Assembly: GCA_018673215.1 (NCBI GenBank)
Contig: JABHDE010000049.1
Coordinates: 1 to 48,944, forward strand
DNA length: 48,944 nt
Reading direction: 5' to 3'
Source: Formosa sp.
Lineage (GTDB): Bacteria; Bacteroidota; Bacteroidia; Flavobacteriales; Flavobacteriaceae
In this document: positions 26,604 to 34,526 of the stretch, piece after piece
Layout of the letters: each line of letters opens with the position of its first letter
Position numbering within the stretch: the first letter of the stretch is position 1
Position numbers and translations under genes: made by a program
Notes under the pieces: generated by a model
The model's input: the letters and a program-made list of their open reading frames with translations, nothing else
Databases searched by the model: none
Told to the model about the DNA's origin: nothing

Positions 26604-27992
26604 ATGACACTCATCAAATCAATTTCAGGAATTCGTGGTACCATCGGTGGTACTGTCGGAGATAATTTAACCCCTATAGATACAGTAAAATTTGCTGCGG
26701 CTTATGGCATATGGATCAAAGCCCAACGCTCTAAAGAAAATTACCGTGTGGTGGTTGGAAGAGATGCCCGAATTTCTGGAGCTATGATTCAAAATTTAGT
26801 CATGAATACACTGGTAGGTTTAGGAATTGATGTGATTGATTTAGACCTATCAACCACACCAACCGTTGAAATTGCAGTGCCTTTAGAACATGCCGATGGC
26901 GGTATTATCTTGACGGCGAGTCATAACCCAAAACAATGGAATGCTCTAAAACTTTTAGACCATAATGGCGAATTTTTAAATGCAGAACACAGCCAACGTG
27001 TTTTAGATATCGCTGCGGCAGATGCTATGGAATTTGCAGATGTGGATGACTTGGGTATCATTACTGAAAATCAAGCTTACTTTGACATTCACATCGATGA
27101 AGTACTGGATTTAGAATTCGTAAACGTAAAAGCCATTACTGATTGTAAATTTAAGGTTGTGATAGATGCCGTGAATTCTACTGGTGGAATTGCCATTCCG
27201 CTTCTATTAGAACGTTTAGGCGTTGAGGCTATCAAAATACATTGCGAGCCTAACGGACAATTTCCGCACAACCCAGAACCACTAAAACAGCATTTAACAG
27301 ATTTATCTGAAAAGGTAGTATCATCTCATGCCGATTTCGGAATTGCGGTTGATCCCGATGTGGATCGCTTGGCTTTCATGGATGAAAAGGGAGTCATGTT
27401 TGGAGAAGAATATACTTTAGTTGCTTGTGCTGATTATGTTTTGAGTCAACGTCCAGGAAATACAGTAAGTAACCTCAGTTCCACAAGAGCGTTAAGAGAT
27501 GTGACCGAAAAACACGGTGGAACTTATACTGCAAGCCCAGTTGGAGAAGTCAATGTGGTCAACGCTATGAAAGCAACCAATGCAGTTATTGGCGGTGAGG
27601 GCAACGGAGGTATAATTTTTCCTGAATCGCATTATGGACGTGATGCCTTAGTAGGGGTGGCCTTGTTTTTGAGCTTGTTAGCAGAACGAAAAATTGCGGT
27701 GAGTGCTTTGAGAGCCAGCTATCCTTCTTATTTTATGAGCAAGAAAAAAATTGACTTAAACCCTTCCATTGATGTCGATGCTATTTTAGATGCCATGGAA
27801 GCCAAATATGCGCACGAACAGATTTCTACTATTGATGGTGTCAAAATCGATTTTCCAACAGAGTGGGTTCACCTAAGAAAGAGTAATACCGAGCCAATTA
27901 TCCGTATCTATACAGAAGCAACTTCTCAAGAGAAAGCAGATGTTTTAGCCGATAAAATTATAGTTGAAATAAAGGGTATAGCAGGAATTTAA
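26604..27992 (+). CDS. glmM: Phosphoglucosamine mutase / phosphohexomutase
   Basis: A 462-residue alpha-D-phosphohexomutase. The active phosphoserine is Ser106 in TASHNP, the metal loop is DPDVDR (250-255), the sugar loop is GGEGNGG, and the phosphate-binding loop near the C-terminus is RKSNTEPIIRIY. In Flavobacteriia this protein is usually taken as GlmM, which makes glucosamine-1-phosphate for peptidoglycan and LPS; a phosphomanno/glucomutase role is possible. The start is the ATG at 26604, giving the conserved MTLIKSISGIRGT. A TTG seven codons earlier overlaps the promoter box. Its stop overlaps the stop of the convergent acyltransferase gene. Confidence 0.9.
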   Translation: MTLIKSISGIRGTIGGTVGDNLTPIDTVKFAAAYGIWIKAQRSKENYRVVVGRDARISGAMIQNLVMNTLVGLGIDVIDLDLSTTPTVEIAVPLEHADGGIILTASHNPKQWNALKLLDHNGEFLNAEHSQRVLDIAAADAMEFADVDDLGIITENQAYFDIHIDEVLDLEFVNVKAITDCKFKVVIDAVNSTGGIAIPLLLERLGVEAIKIHCEPNGQFPHNPEPLKQHLTDLSEKVVSSHADFGIAVDPDVDRLAFMDEKGVMFGEEYTLVACADYVLSQRPGNTVSNLSSTRALRDVTEKHGGTYTASPVGEVNVVNAMKATNAVIGGEGNGGIIFPESHYGRDALVGVALFLSLLAERKIAVSALRASYPSYFMSKKKIDLNPSIDVDAILDAMEAKYAHEQISTIDGVKIDFPTEWVHLRKSNTEPIIRIYTEATSQEKADVLADKIIVEIKGIAGI

Positions 27993-28861
27993 AGTTCGCG
28001 ATGCTTCCAACGTTTGTGGGTCCAAAGGTAATATTCGGGTGCTTCATGGATTTGTTTTTCTACAAGTTTTAGAAATTTATCAGTGATTTCATAATCCTTA
28101 AAATCTGTAGGATTTTCTGCTAAGGTTTGAAATGTGGCCTCATAGTATCCTCTTTTTTTACGTTCTACAGCAAAAAAAACAATTGGCATATCTAGTTTTT
28201 TGGCTAGCATTTCTGCACCTGTATGTACGGGAACTCTAATTCCCATAAATTCATTCCAGTGACGGGCTTTGTCTTTTTTTGGGGACTGATCGGAAGCAAA
28301 TCCATTCATAGACAAAATGCCATTTTTTTTGGCTTCTTCTAAAACAGAAAATGTTTCTTTAGTAGTAATTAAATAACTGTTGTAACGAGCTCTAATGGAC
28401 TTAATTAATCGGTCAAAATATTTGTTCTGTAGCCGTTTGTAGATACCATAGCCACGATGACTCGTATAGGTTTGAAGGATAAAAATCCATTCCCAACTGC
28501 CATAATGCGCGCACATAAGAATGATACTTTTATTTTGTTTTTCAAAATCTTTGATGATATCCAAATTTTTAAAGGTATAACGCGCCTTCATAGATTTCAA
28601 AGAAATATTCATCGACTTGATAGATTCTAGAATCATATCACAAAAATGATGAAAGAATTTTTTGGTGATCATTTTAATTTCTAAATCTGACTTTTCTGGA
28701 AACACTAGTCTAAGATTTTCTTTAACCGTTAGTTTTCTGTATCTAAAAACATGGTACATTAAGATATATAAAAGGTCAGAAACGGCATATAGCAATCGAA
28801 ACGGAAGTATAGAAAGAAACCACAAAATTGGGTAAATTAAAATGTACGCTAGTAATTGCAT
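27989..28861 (-). CDS. Lysophospholipid/lipid A acyltransferase (LpxL/HtrB-like)
   Basis: A 290-residue membrane-bound acyltransferase. An N-terminal hydrophobic helix (about 3-25) precedes the catalytic HX4E motif, His119 to Glu124 in AHYGSWEW, then the SDQSPKKDKARHWNEFMG segment and the TGAEMLAKKLDMPIVF block of the LpxL/HtrB family. These enzymes add secondary acyl chains to lipid A from acyl-ACP at the inner membrane. Which acyl chain is added cannot be said. The last codons overlap the glmM stop in a tail-to-tail arrangement. Confidence 0.88.
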   Translation of the reverse strand: MQLLAYILIYPILWFLSILPFRLLYAVSDLLYILMYHVFRYRKLTVKENLRLVFPEKSDLEIKMITKKFFHHFCDMILESIKSMNISLKSMKARYTFKNLDIIKDFEKQNKSIILMCAHYGSWEWIFILQTYTSHRGYGIYKRLQNKYFDRLIKSIRARYNSYLITTKETFSVLEEAKKNGILSMNGFASDQSPKKDKARHWNEFMGIRVPVHTGAEMLAKKLDMPIVFFAVERKKRGYYEATFQTLAENPTDFKDYEITDKFLKLVEKQIHEAPEYYLWTHKRWKHREL

Positions 28862-28885
28862 TTAAAAAGATTAAATTTACAATCG

Positions 28886-28893
28886 CAAATATA
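28886..28893 (-). promoter_or_regulatory. Candidate -7 box for the LpxL-like acyltransferase gene
   Basis: Minus-strand TATATTTG, exact TAnnTTTG match, 25 nt before the ATG at 28861, within the 53-bp divergent region shared with the rhomboid gene. Confidence 0.45.
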
Positions 28894-28914
28894 TAGTTTA
28901 TTTAATATATCCTT

Positions 28915-29562
28915 ATGAACATTTCAATTTTTACCCTGATTATTATAGCCCTCAACGTCCTTTGCTCTTTGAAGGGTTTTAAAGATCGTTCTTTTTTTGA
29001 AACCTATAAGTTTAATGTAGGGGGTGTCAAACGCGGAGAACAACTTCGTATGTTGGTTTCTGGATTTCTGCATGTGGATTTGCAGCATCTGTTATTTAAT
29101 ATGTTTGCACTTTATATTTTTGGAGATATAGTCATCAATAGTGTAGGGCCGTTTTATTTCTTTTTGATTTATTTTGGAAGTTTAATTTTTGGGAATCTAC
29201 TATCTTATTACTTTCATAAAAATGAACCTTACTATTCTGCAGTTGGTGCGAGTGGTGCTGCAACAGGCATCTTATACGCTGCTATTTTACTATACCCTGG
29301 AATGGAATTATACCTGTATTTTATTCCTATTCCCATACCTTCCTATGTAGTGGGGGTCGGGTATATGCTGTATTCTATCTATGGGATGAAATCACGGATT
29401 GGTAATATTGGACATGATGCACATTTTGGTGGTGCCATTGGAGGGTATGTGTTAACATTATTGATTGCCCCTCAAGTTTTAGATTCGCATTTATGGATGG
29501 TCATTGTCCTCGCAGTTCCAATTGTGATTTTGTTTGTGATGCATAAAAACAACAAAATTTAG
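28915..29562 (+). CDS. Rhomboid family intramembrane serine protease
   Basis: A 215-residue protein with about six transmembrane helices. The catalytic dyad is Ser113 in GASGAATG and His170 in GHDAHFGGAIGG. The HxxxN oxyanion motif is present (His58 and Asn62 in HLLFNM). It cleaves transmembrane substrates within the membrane; substrates are unknown. It is divergent from the acyltransferase gene and convergent with the TlpA-like gene, so it is transcribed alone. Confidence 0.92.
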   Translation: MNISIFTLIIIALNVLCSLKGFKDRSFFETYKFNVGGVKRGEQLRMLVSGFLHVDLQHLLFNMFALYIFGDIVINSVGPFYFFLIYFGSLIFGNLLSYYFHKNEPYYSAVGASGAATGILYAAILLYPGMELYLYFIPIPIPSYVVGVGYMLYSIYGMKSRIGNIGHDAHFGGAIGGYVLTLLIAPQVLDSHLWMVIVLAVPIVILFVMHKNNKI

Positions 29563-29571
29563 TTTTTTTAA

Positions 29572-30714
29572 TTACTCCAACAAACTCTTAATTTTGGCTT
29601 CCAATTCAGCACCTCTTAAGCGTTCGGCGATGAGGATTCCATTTTCATCCAAAATAAAAGTCGCAGGAATCGAATTCACACTGTAGGCTTGTGCAATAGG
29701 GTCTTGCCAGAACTTTAAATTAGAAACGTTATACCAGCTGAGTTGATCCTTTTTTATGGCCTCAATCCAAAATGCTTTCTGATTGCCACGTTCTAGAGAA
29801 ACACTGATGATTTCTAATCCTTTTGAGTGGTATTTATCATACAATTTCACCAAATTCGGATTTTCAATTCGGCAGGGCTTACACCAGGACGCCCAGAAAT
29901 CGACAATAGTCACCTTCCCTTTAATATTACTTAATGTGATTGGTTTTCCCTCAGGATCAGGCGCAGTAAAGTCAGGCGCTTTCATGCCAATCTTAATTTT
30001 CGCTTTATTTGGATTGCTTTCAATTTTTTGTTTAATACGATCTGATATATGTTGATTTATTTCGTTCTTAGTTTTGATAGAATCGTCGATGTTTTTATAG
30101 GCTTTGGTTGCCAATTCTAAATCAAACCCCTTTTGTCCAGTAAGACCTTCCAATATAAACAAAGAAAAATCAGAGTCGTTATTTTCTTCAATAAATTCAT
30201 AGCCAAAATTTTTCAATTGGGTTCTTAAAGAATCTCCTTTCTTTTGAAGTTTTGATAAGTCTTCTGAATCGTTCTCAGGGCTAAAAAAGGCAACCTTTAC
30301 AGCCTCAATCGCGTCTAATTTTTGTTGGTATTTATTCTTATAATCATTAAAAACTTCATTGTTATAAGTGCCTTCAACTTTGGATTTATGAATGCTGTCT
30401 TTATAAATTTCTATATTAATTTCACCGGGTTCTACAAAAACAGAGGTTTGCCCTCTCACACCATCAATGGTCAAAGCACGCATTTCAGCTCCGTTTATTT
30501 GTCCTTTAAAACGAAACGCTCCATTAAAAACAATCGCAGTATCAGTGGCTTGTCTGTTTCTCCCGTTTTCAGTCTTTATTAAATAAGCCCTTAAACCATC
30601 ATAAACGCCTTCAGCTTTAACAATTATTTCATAATCAACATCAGATTTTGAGGTTGAAGGTTTACAACTATACAAGAGTGTAATAACAAGGATAGAAATG
30701 ATTTGAGTTTTCAT
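29572..30714 (-). CDS. TlpA-like thiol-disulfide oxidoreductase lipoprotein with DUF4369
   Basis: A 380-residue exported protein. The lipobox LLYSC puts the lipidated Cys at 17. Residues about 25-125 resemble the DUF4369 domain, followed by a helical linker. The C-terminal thioredoxin/AhpC-TSA domain (about 245-380) begins GMKAPDFTAPDPEGKPITLSN and carries the WCKPC active site in FWASWCKPCRIENP. Such proteins reduce or shuffle periplasmic disulfides or serve cytochrome c maturation. The exact client is unknown. Monocistronic. Confidence 0.92.
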   Translation of the reverse strand: MKTQIISILVITLLYSCKPSTSKSDVDYEIIVKAEGVYDGLRAYLIKTENGRNRQATDTAIVFNGAFRFKGQINGAEMRALTIDGVRGQTSVFVEPGEINIEIYKDSIHKSKVEGTYNNEVFNDYKNKYQQKLDAIEAVKVAFFSPENDSEDLSKLQKKGDSLRTQLKNFGYEFIEENNDSDFSLFILEGLTGQKGFDLELATKAYKNIDDSIKTKNEINQHISDRIKQKIESNPNKAKIKIGMKAPDFTAPDPEGKPITLSNIKGKVTIVDFWASWCKPCRIENPNLVKLYDKYHSKGLEIISVSLERGNQKAFWIEAIKKDQLSWYNVSNLKFWQDPIAQAYSVNSIPATFILDENGILIAERLRGAELEAKIKSLLE

Positions 30715-30736
30715 CTGTTGAAATTTTTATTAAACA

Positions 30737-30744
30737 CAAAAATA
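30737..30744 (-). promoter_or_regulatory. Candidate -7 box for the TlpA-like gene
   Basis: Minus-strand TATTTTTG, exact TAnnTTTG match, 23 nt before the ATG at 30714. Confidence 0.35.
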
Positions 30745-30783
30745 AATTAAAAATATTACTTCTCCCATTTGAACTAATATTAA

Positions 30784-30791
30784 TACTTTTG
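30784..30791 (+). promoter_or_regulatory. Candidate -7 box for mnmE
   Basis: TACTTTTG, exact TAnnTTTG match, 15 nt before the TTG start at 30807. It implies a leader of only about 8-10 nt. Confidence 0.4.
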
Positions 30792-30806
30792 TAAAAAACG
30801 AATCCA

Positions 30807-32195
30807 TTGTATCAAAACGACACTATTATTGCTTTAGCCACTCCTTCAGGTGCAGGCGCAATTGCGATTATTCGACTTTCAGGTCCTGAAGCGATTGCAA
30901 TAGTAGATGCGTTTTTCAAATCGATACATGCCAAAAAATTGGCATCTCAAAAAACACATACCATTCATTTAGGACATATCGTGGAGGATTCTCGAATTCT
31001 AGACGAAGTTTTGGTATCTGTTTTTAAAAATCCAAAATCTTATACAGGAGAAGATGTGGTGGAAATATCATGCCATGGAAGTTCTTATATACAACAAGAA
31101 ATCATTCAATTATTTGTTCGTAATGGAGCTCGTATTGCAAATCCAGGAGAATTTACCCTTAGGGCCTTTCTCAATGCCAAACTCGATTTAAGTCAAGCCG
31201 AGGCCGTTGCCGATTTAATTGCCAGTGATAACAAAGCGTCTCACCAAATTGCTATGCAACAGATGCGAGGTGGCTTTAGCAACGAGATCAAAGTCCTTCG
31301 AGATGAATTGCTGAACTTTGCTTCCTTGATCGAATTAGAACTCGACTTTTCTGAAGAAGATGTAGAGTTTGCAGATCGAAAACAATTTGAAGATTTATTG
31401 GCACGAATTATTAAGGTTTTAAAACATTTGATCGATTCATTTTCAACAGGAAATGTGATCAAAAACGGAATTCCTATTTCCATTATTGGTGCGCCAAATG
31501 TTGGGAAATCTACCCTTTTAAATGCGCTTCTAAACGAAGACAAAGCCATTGTCAGTGACATTGCTGGAACGACCCGTGATGCGATTGAAGATGAAATTAC
31601 CATTGAAGGAATCAAGTTTCGATTTATCGATACTGCTGGGATTCGCACTACCGACGATACCATTGAAAGTATTGGCATCAAAAAAACATTTGAAAAAATC
31701 ACGCAATCTCAAGTGGTATTGTATTTGTTAGATGCCTCAAAAGTAAGTTCGGAAACCATCGTACTTTTTAATACTGATATTCGTAAAATTCAAGAACAGT
31801 ACCCAGACAAACAATTAATCGTCATAGCCAATAAAATGGATGAAGCCAATCAAGAACTCATTGAAACCTCTTTTGTGTATCCACATACGCTTTTTACTTC
31901 TGCTAAAAGTGGGTTAGGTATAGAAAGCTTAAAGTCGAAGTTACTGGAATTTGTTAATACTGGTGCTTTGCGTAACAACGATACGATTATTACCAACTCC
32001 AGACATTATGATTCTCTTTTAAAGGCACTGGCTGATGTTCAAAAAGTGCAGCAGGGGATGGACGCCAAACTCTCTGGAGATTTATTAGCGATTGACATCC
32101 GTCAGGCACTGTATCATTTTGGTGAGATTACAGGTGAAATTACTTCTGACGATTTGTTAGGGAATATCTTTGCGAATTTTTGTATTGGAAAGTAG
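30807..32195 (+). CDS. mnmE: tRNA modification GTPase MnmE
   Basis: A 462-residue GTPase that, with MnmG, makes cm(n)m5U at tRNA wobble uridine 34. The N-terminal tetrahydrofolate-binding domain (about 1-120) starts with DTIIALATPSGAGAIAIIRLSG. The central helical domain holds the G domain with G1 GAPNVGKST (from residue 228), switch region DIAGTTRD, G3 DTAG and G4 NKMD. The C-terminus ends FCIGK, the invariant Cys motif. The start codon is TTG: an in-frame stop lies five codons upstream and no ATG precedes the conserved start. Confidence 0.97.
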   Translation: MYQNDTIIALATPSGAGAIAIIRLSGPEAIAIVDAFFKSIHAKKLASQKTHTIHLGHIVEDSRILDEVLVSVFKNPKSYTGEDVVEISCHGSSYIQQEIIQLFVRNGARIANPGEFTLRAFLNAKLDLSQAEAVADLIASDNKASHQIAMQQMRGGFSNEIKVLRDELLNFASLIELELDFSEEDVEFADRKQFEDLLARIIKVLKHLIDSFSTGNVIKNGIPISIIGAPNVGKSTLLNALLNEDKAIVSDIAGTTRDAIEDEITIEGIKFRFIDTAGIRTTDDTIESIGIKKTFEKITQSQVVLYLLDASKVSSETIVLFNTDIRKIQEQYPDKQLIVIANKMDEANQELIETSFVYPHTLFTSAKSGLGIESLKSKLLEFVNTGALRNNDTIITNSRHYDSLLKALADVQKVQQGMDAKLSGDLLAIDIRQALYHFGEITGEITSDDLLGNIFANFCIGK

Positions 32196-32258
32196 TTTTA
32201 AATTATTTTTTGTAATTTTAAAATATTTTAATATTTAAAACCTAACCAATTTAATAAA

Positions 32259-32648
32259 ATGAAAAAATTACTTTATTTACTTTTAGCATTTTCTTTTGCA
32301 TGTTCTTAAGATGACGATAACTCCAATACAAATACATCAATTGATGGTAATTGGCAATTGACATCTATAACAGAAGATGGACAGCCAACTCATAACAGCT
32401 GTGATTTAGAATCCTATATGGTGATTTTAGGTGATAATACAGGAACCTATTTTCAGTATTATTCTGATGACCCAGCAACTGAACCTTGTGACTTGGAATT
32501 AACTTATGATTTTATAATCACAATGGGGTCATCAAGTTCAAACTACAACCTGGTTTTAGAAGGCGAATCAGCACCATTGGTTTTGAATGGAAATAGACTT
32601 ACACTTACATTTGATGATAGTGAGGTTATTGAATTTGTTAAGAATTAA
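32259..32648 (+). pseudogene. Small lipocalin-like lipoprotein interrupted by an in-frame TAA
   Basis: From the ATG at 32259 the frame encodes a good lipoprotein signal, MKKLLYLLLAFSFACS, then TAA (32307-32309). It continues without another stop for 112 codons: DDDNSNTNTS, then DGNWQLTSITEDG, like Bacteroidota lipocalin-type lipoproteins (GxW motif near the start, about 130 residues). The stop falls exactly where such proteins have a residue of an Asp/Ser/Lys-rich tether, so one base change explains it. Translation from a later TTG (32358) would give a protein with no signal. Sequencing error or stop read-through cannot be excluded. It overlaps the stop of the convergent flavin reductase-like gene. 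Confidence 0.72.
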
Positions 32649-33277
32649 CCTTTCGGTTTTTCAATCTTAAACATACTCTCTTTTGTAACACGCGTGTACC
32701 AATCGCCCCCTAAACGTGCGACAAGACCCAGTTTTTCGGAATCAATTTGACCGTTTTCGTCTAAGAACTCCGATTTGACATGGATGTGTACTACTTTGGC
32801 GATGACCAATTGACCAGCTCCTCCATGTTCTCCTAGAGAAACAATATTTTCAACTACACATTCAAAGGAGACGGGAGATTCCATAACTCTTGGTGGCTTT
32901 ACTTTAACCGACGGGACTTCTGTCAAGCCTGTTTCTGTAAATTCATTAACACCTTTGTCAAACTCTCTACTCGTTTCAGACATTTGTTCTACTATCGAAA
33001 AATCAACGGTATTGATGACTACTTCTTTTGTTTCTGTCGCATTTTGAAGCGTATGTTTGGTAGTGTTATCACGTACGCGTCTAGCTGGTGAAAAAATTAA
33101 TATAGGTGGGTTGGAGCTAAACACATTAAAGAAACTAAACGGACTCAGGTTTACATTTCCCTTGGCGTCTATGGTGCTTGCAAAAGCTATCGGTCTAGGA
33201 GCAATTGCAGAAGAGAGCAGTCTATGAACTTCTCTTGTCTCTAATAATTCGGGGTCAAATGATTTTATATTTGCCAT
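32645..33277 (-). CDS. Flavin reductase-like FMN-binding protein
   Basis: A 210-residue split-barrel protein of the flavin reductase/DIM6-NTAB family. The N-terminal half has LLSSAIAPRPIAFASTID and NLSPFSFFNVFSSNPPILIFSPARR, the classical FMN-binding segments, followed by the KHTLQNATETKEVVINTV region. It could supply reduced flavin or act as a flavoprotein hydrolase-like enzyme. It is the last gene of the Phe/Tyr catabolism operon, 10 nt after fahA, which implies a linked role; no known step of this pathway needs it. Cytosolic, no signal peptide. Confidence 0.87.
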   Translation of the reverse strand: MANIKSFDPELLETREVHRLLSSAIAPRPIAFASTIDAKGNVNLSPFSFFNVFSSNPPILIFSPARRVRDNTTKHTLQNATETKEVVINTVDFSIVEQMSETSREFDKGVNEFTETGLTEVPSVKVKPPRVMESPVSFECVVENIVSLGEHGGAGQLVIAKVVHIHVKSEFLDENGQIDSEKLGLVARLGGDWYTRVTKESMFKIEKPKG

Positions 33278-33287
33278 GCTAATTTTT

Positions 33288-34523
33288 TTATATTGCTTTT
33301 AAAAGTGTTGATTTAACTTCTCCAAACCCCACTCGGATGGGGCCTTTTTGACAATGTCCTCTCATAATAACCGTGTCATTATCTTGAATAAATTTTCGTG
33401 TACCACCTTCTTTTAGTTCAACAGGTTTTGAGCCTGCCCATGACAACTCGAGCATTGAGCCATAGGAGTCGGGATTTTTGCCACTGATGGTGCCTGAAGC
33501 CATCAAATCACCTACGTTCAAATTACAGCCATTTATAGTATGATGCGCCAATTGTTGGTTCATGTTCCAATACATATACTTGAAATTAGAGTGACTTACC
33601 ACGGTTTCCATGCAATTTTCAGGTTGAATGGATACCTCTAAATTAATATCATAATTCTTAGACCCTTCAAAATTCAAATAGGGTAGAACAGTCGGTTCTT
33701 GTGTAGGTCCATCAATTTTAAAGGGTTCTAAAGCTTCTAAAGTCACTACCCATGGTGACATAGAAGATGCAAAACTTTTCGCTAAAAAGGGACCTAAGGG
33801 AACGTATTCCCATTTTTGAATATCTCGTGCTGACCAGTCGTTAAATAATACTTTCCCAAAAATATACGCATCAGCAGCTTCTGTTGAAACAGAATCACCT
33901 AGCTTGGTTGATTTTCCGATGATAAAACCCATTTCTAATTCAAAATCGACTCGCATAGAGGCTTGAAAAACAGGGGCTGTATCAGGTGCTAAAATTACTT
34001 GTCCTTTTGGGCGGTGTACGTTTTCACCACTTACAATGATAGAGGAAGCACGTCCGTGATAACCCACAGGTAAATGTTTCCAGTTGGGCAACAATGCATT
34101 GTCGGGATCTCTGAACATGGTACCTATATTGGTGGCGTGTTCGATGCTCGAATAAAAATCGGTGTAATCACCTACTTTTACTGGTAAATGCATTTGTACG
34201 GAGGTTTGTTTTATAAATACGGAAGGATGCGACTTTAATATGGAATTTTCATTGCAGAGTTCAGCTTGAATCAATTCTCTTACTTTGACAGTAGTTGATT
34301 TCCCTAAGGCGATGAAGTCATTTAAACAGTCAGATTCTAGAACTCTGATGTCAAAGTTTAAATCTTTAAATATACCGAGTTCATAAGCGGCATATAGATC
34401 CAAAACAGTTTCACCGACAGCGACACCAACTCTTTTGATATGATCGGACTCAGAGAAAATACCAAAAGGTAAATTATAAATACTAAAATCAGAATTTTGA
34501 TTAATTTTAATCCAAGATTGCAT
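33288..34523 (-). CDS. fahA: Fumarylacetoacetase
   Basis: A 411-residue cytosolic hydrolase that splits fumarylacetoacetate into fumarate and acetoacetate, the last step of tyrosine degradation. The SH3-like N-terminal domain (about 10-115) has FSIYNLPFGIFS and RVGVAVGETVLDL. The C-terminal FAH domain has DYTDFYSSIEHATNIG (metal Asp and catalytic His region), LPVGYHGRASSIIVSG, DFELEMGFIIG, VLFNDWSARDIQKWEYVPLGPF and NLNVGDLMASGTISG. Length equals the eukaryotic enzyme. It starts 3 nt after the hydroxylase stop, in the operon with hppD and hmgA. Confidence 0.96.
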   Translation of the reverse strand: MQSWIKINQNSDFSIYNLPFGIFSESDHIKRVGVAVGETVLDLYAAYELGIFKDLNFDIRVLESDCLNDFIALGKSTTVKVRELIQAELCNENSILKSHPSVFIKQTSVQMHLPVKVGDYTDFYSSIEHATNIGTMFRDPDNALLPNWKHLPVGYHGRASSIIVSGENVHRPKGQVILAPDTAPVFQASMRVDFELEMGFIIGKSTKLGDSVSTEAADAYIFGKVLFNDWSARDIQKWEYVPLGPFLAKSFASSMSPWVVTLEALEPFKIDGPTQEPTVLPYLNFEGSKNYDINLEVSIQPENCMETVVSHSNFKYMYWNMNQQLAHHTINGCNLNVGDLMASGTISGKNPDSYGSMLELSWAGSKPVELKEGGTRKFIQDNDTVIMRGHCQKGPIRVGFGEVKSTLLKAI

Positions 34524-34526
34524 ACG

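Noticed and set aside
31241-31702. Open frame of 153 codons on the minus strand within mnmE
   Set aside because: Antisense to the conserved G domain of MnmE, with Ser/Ile-rich sequence unlike a real protein.
32196-32240. Inverted repeat TTTTAAAT/ATTTAAAA after mnmE
   Set aside because: Pure A/T arms are expected by chance in this DNA, and no T run follows.
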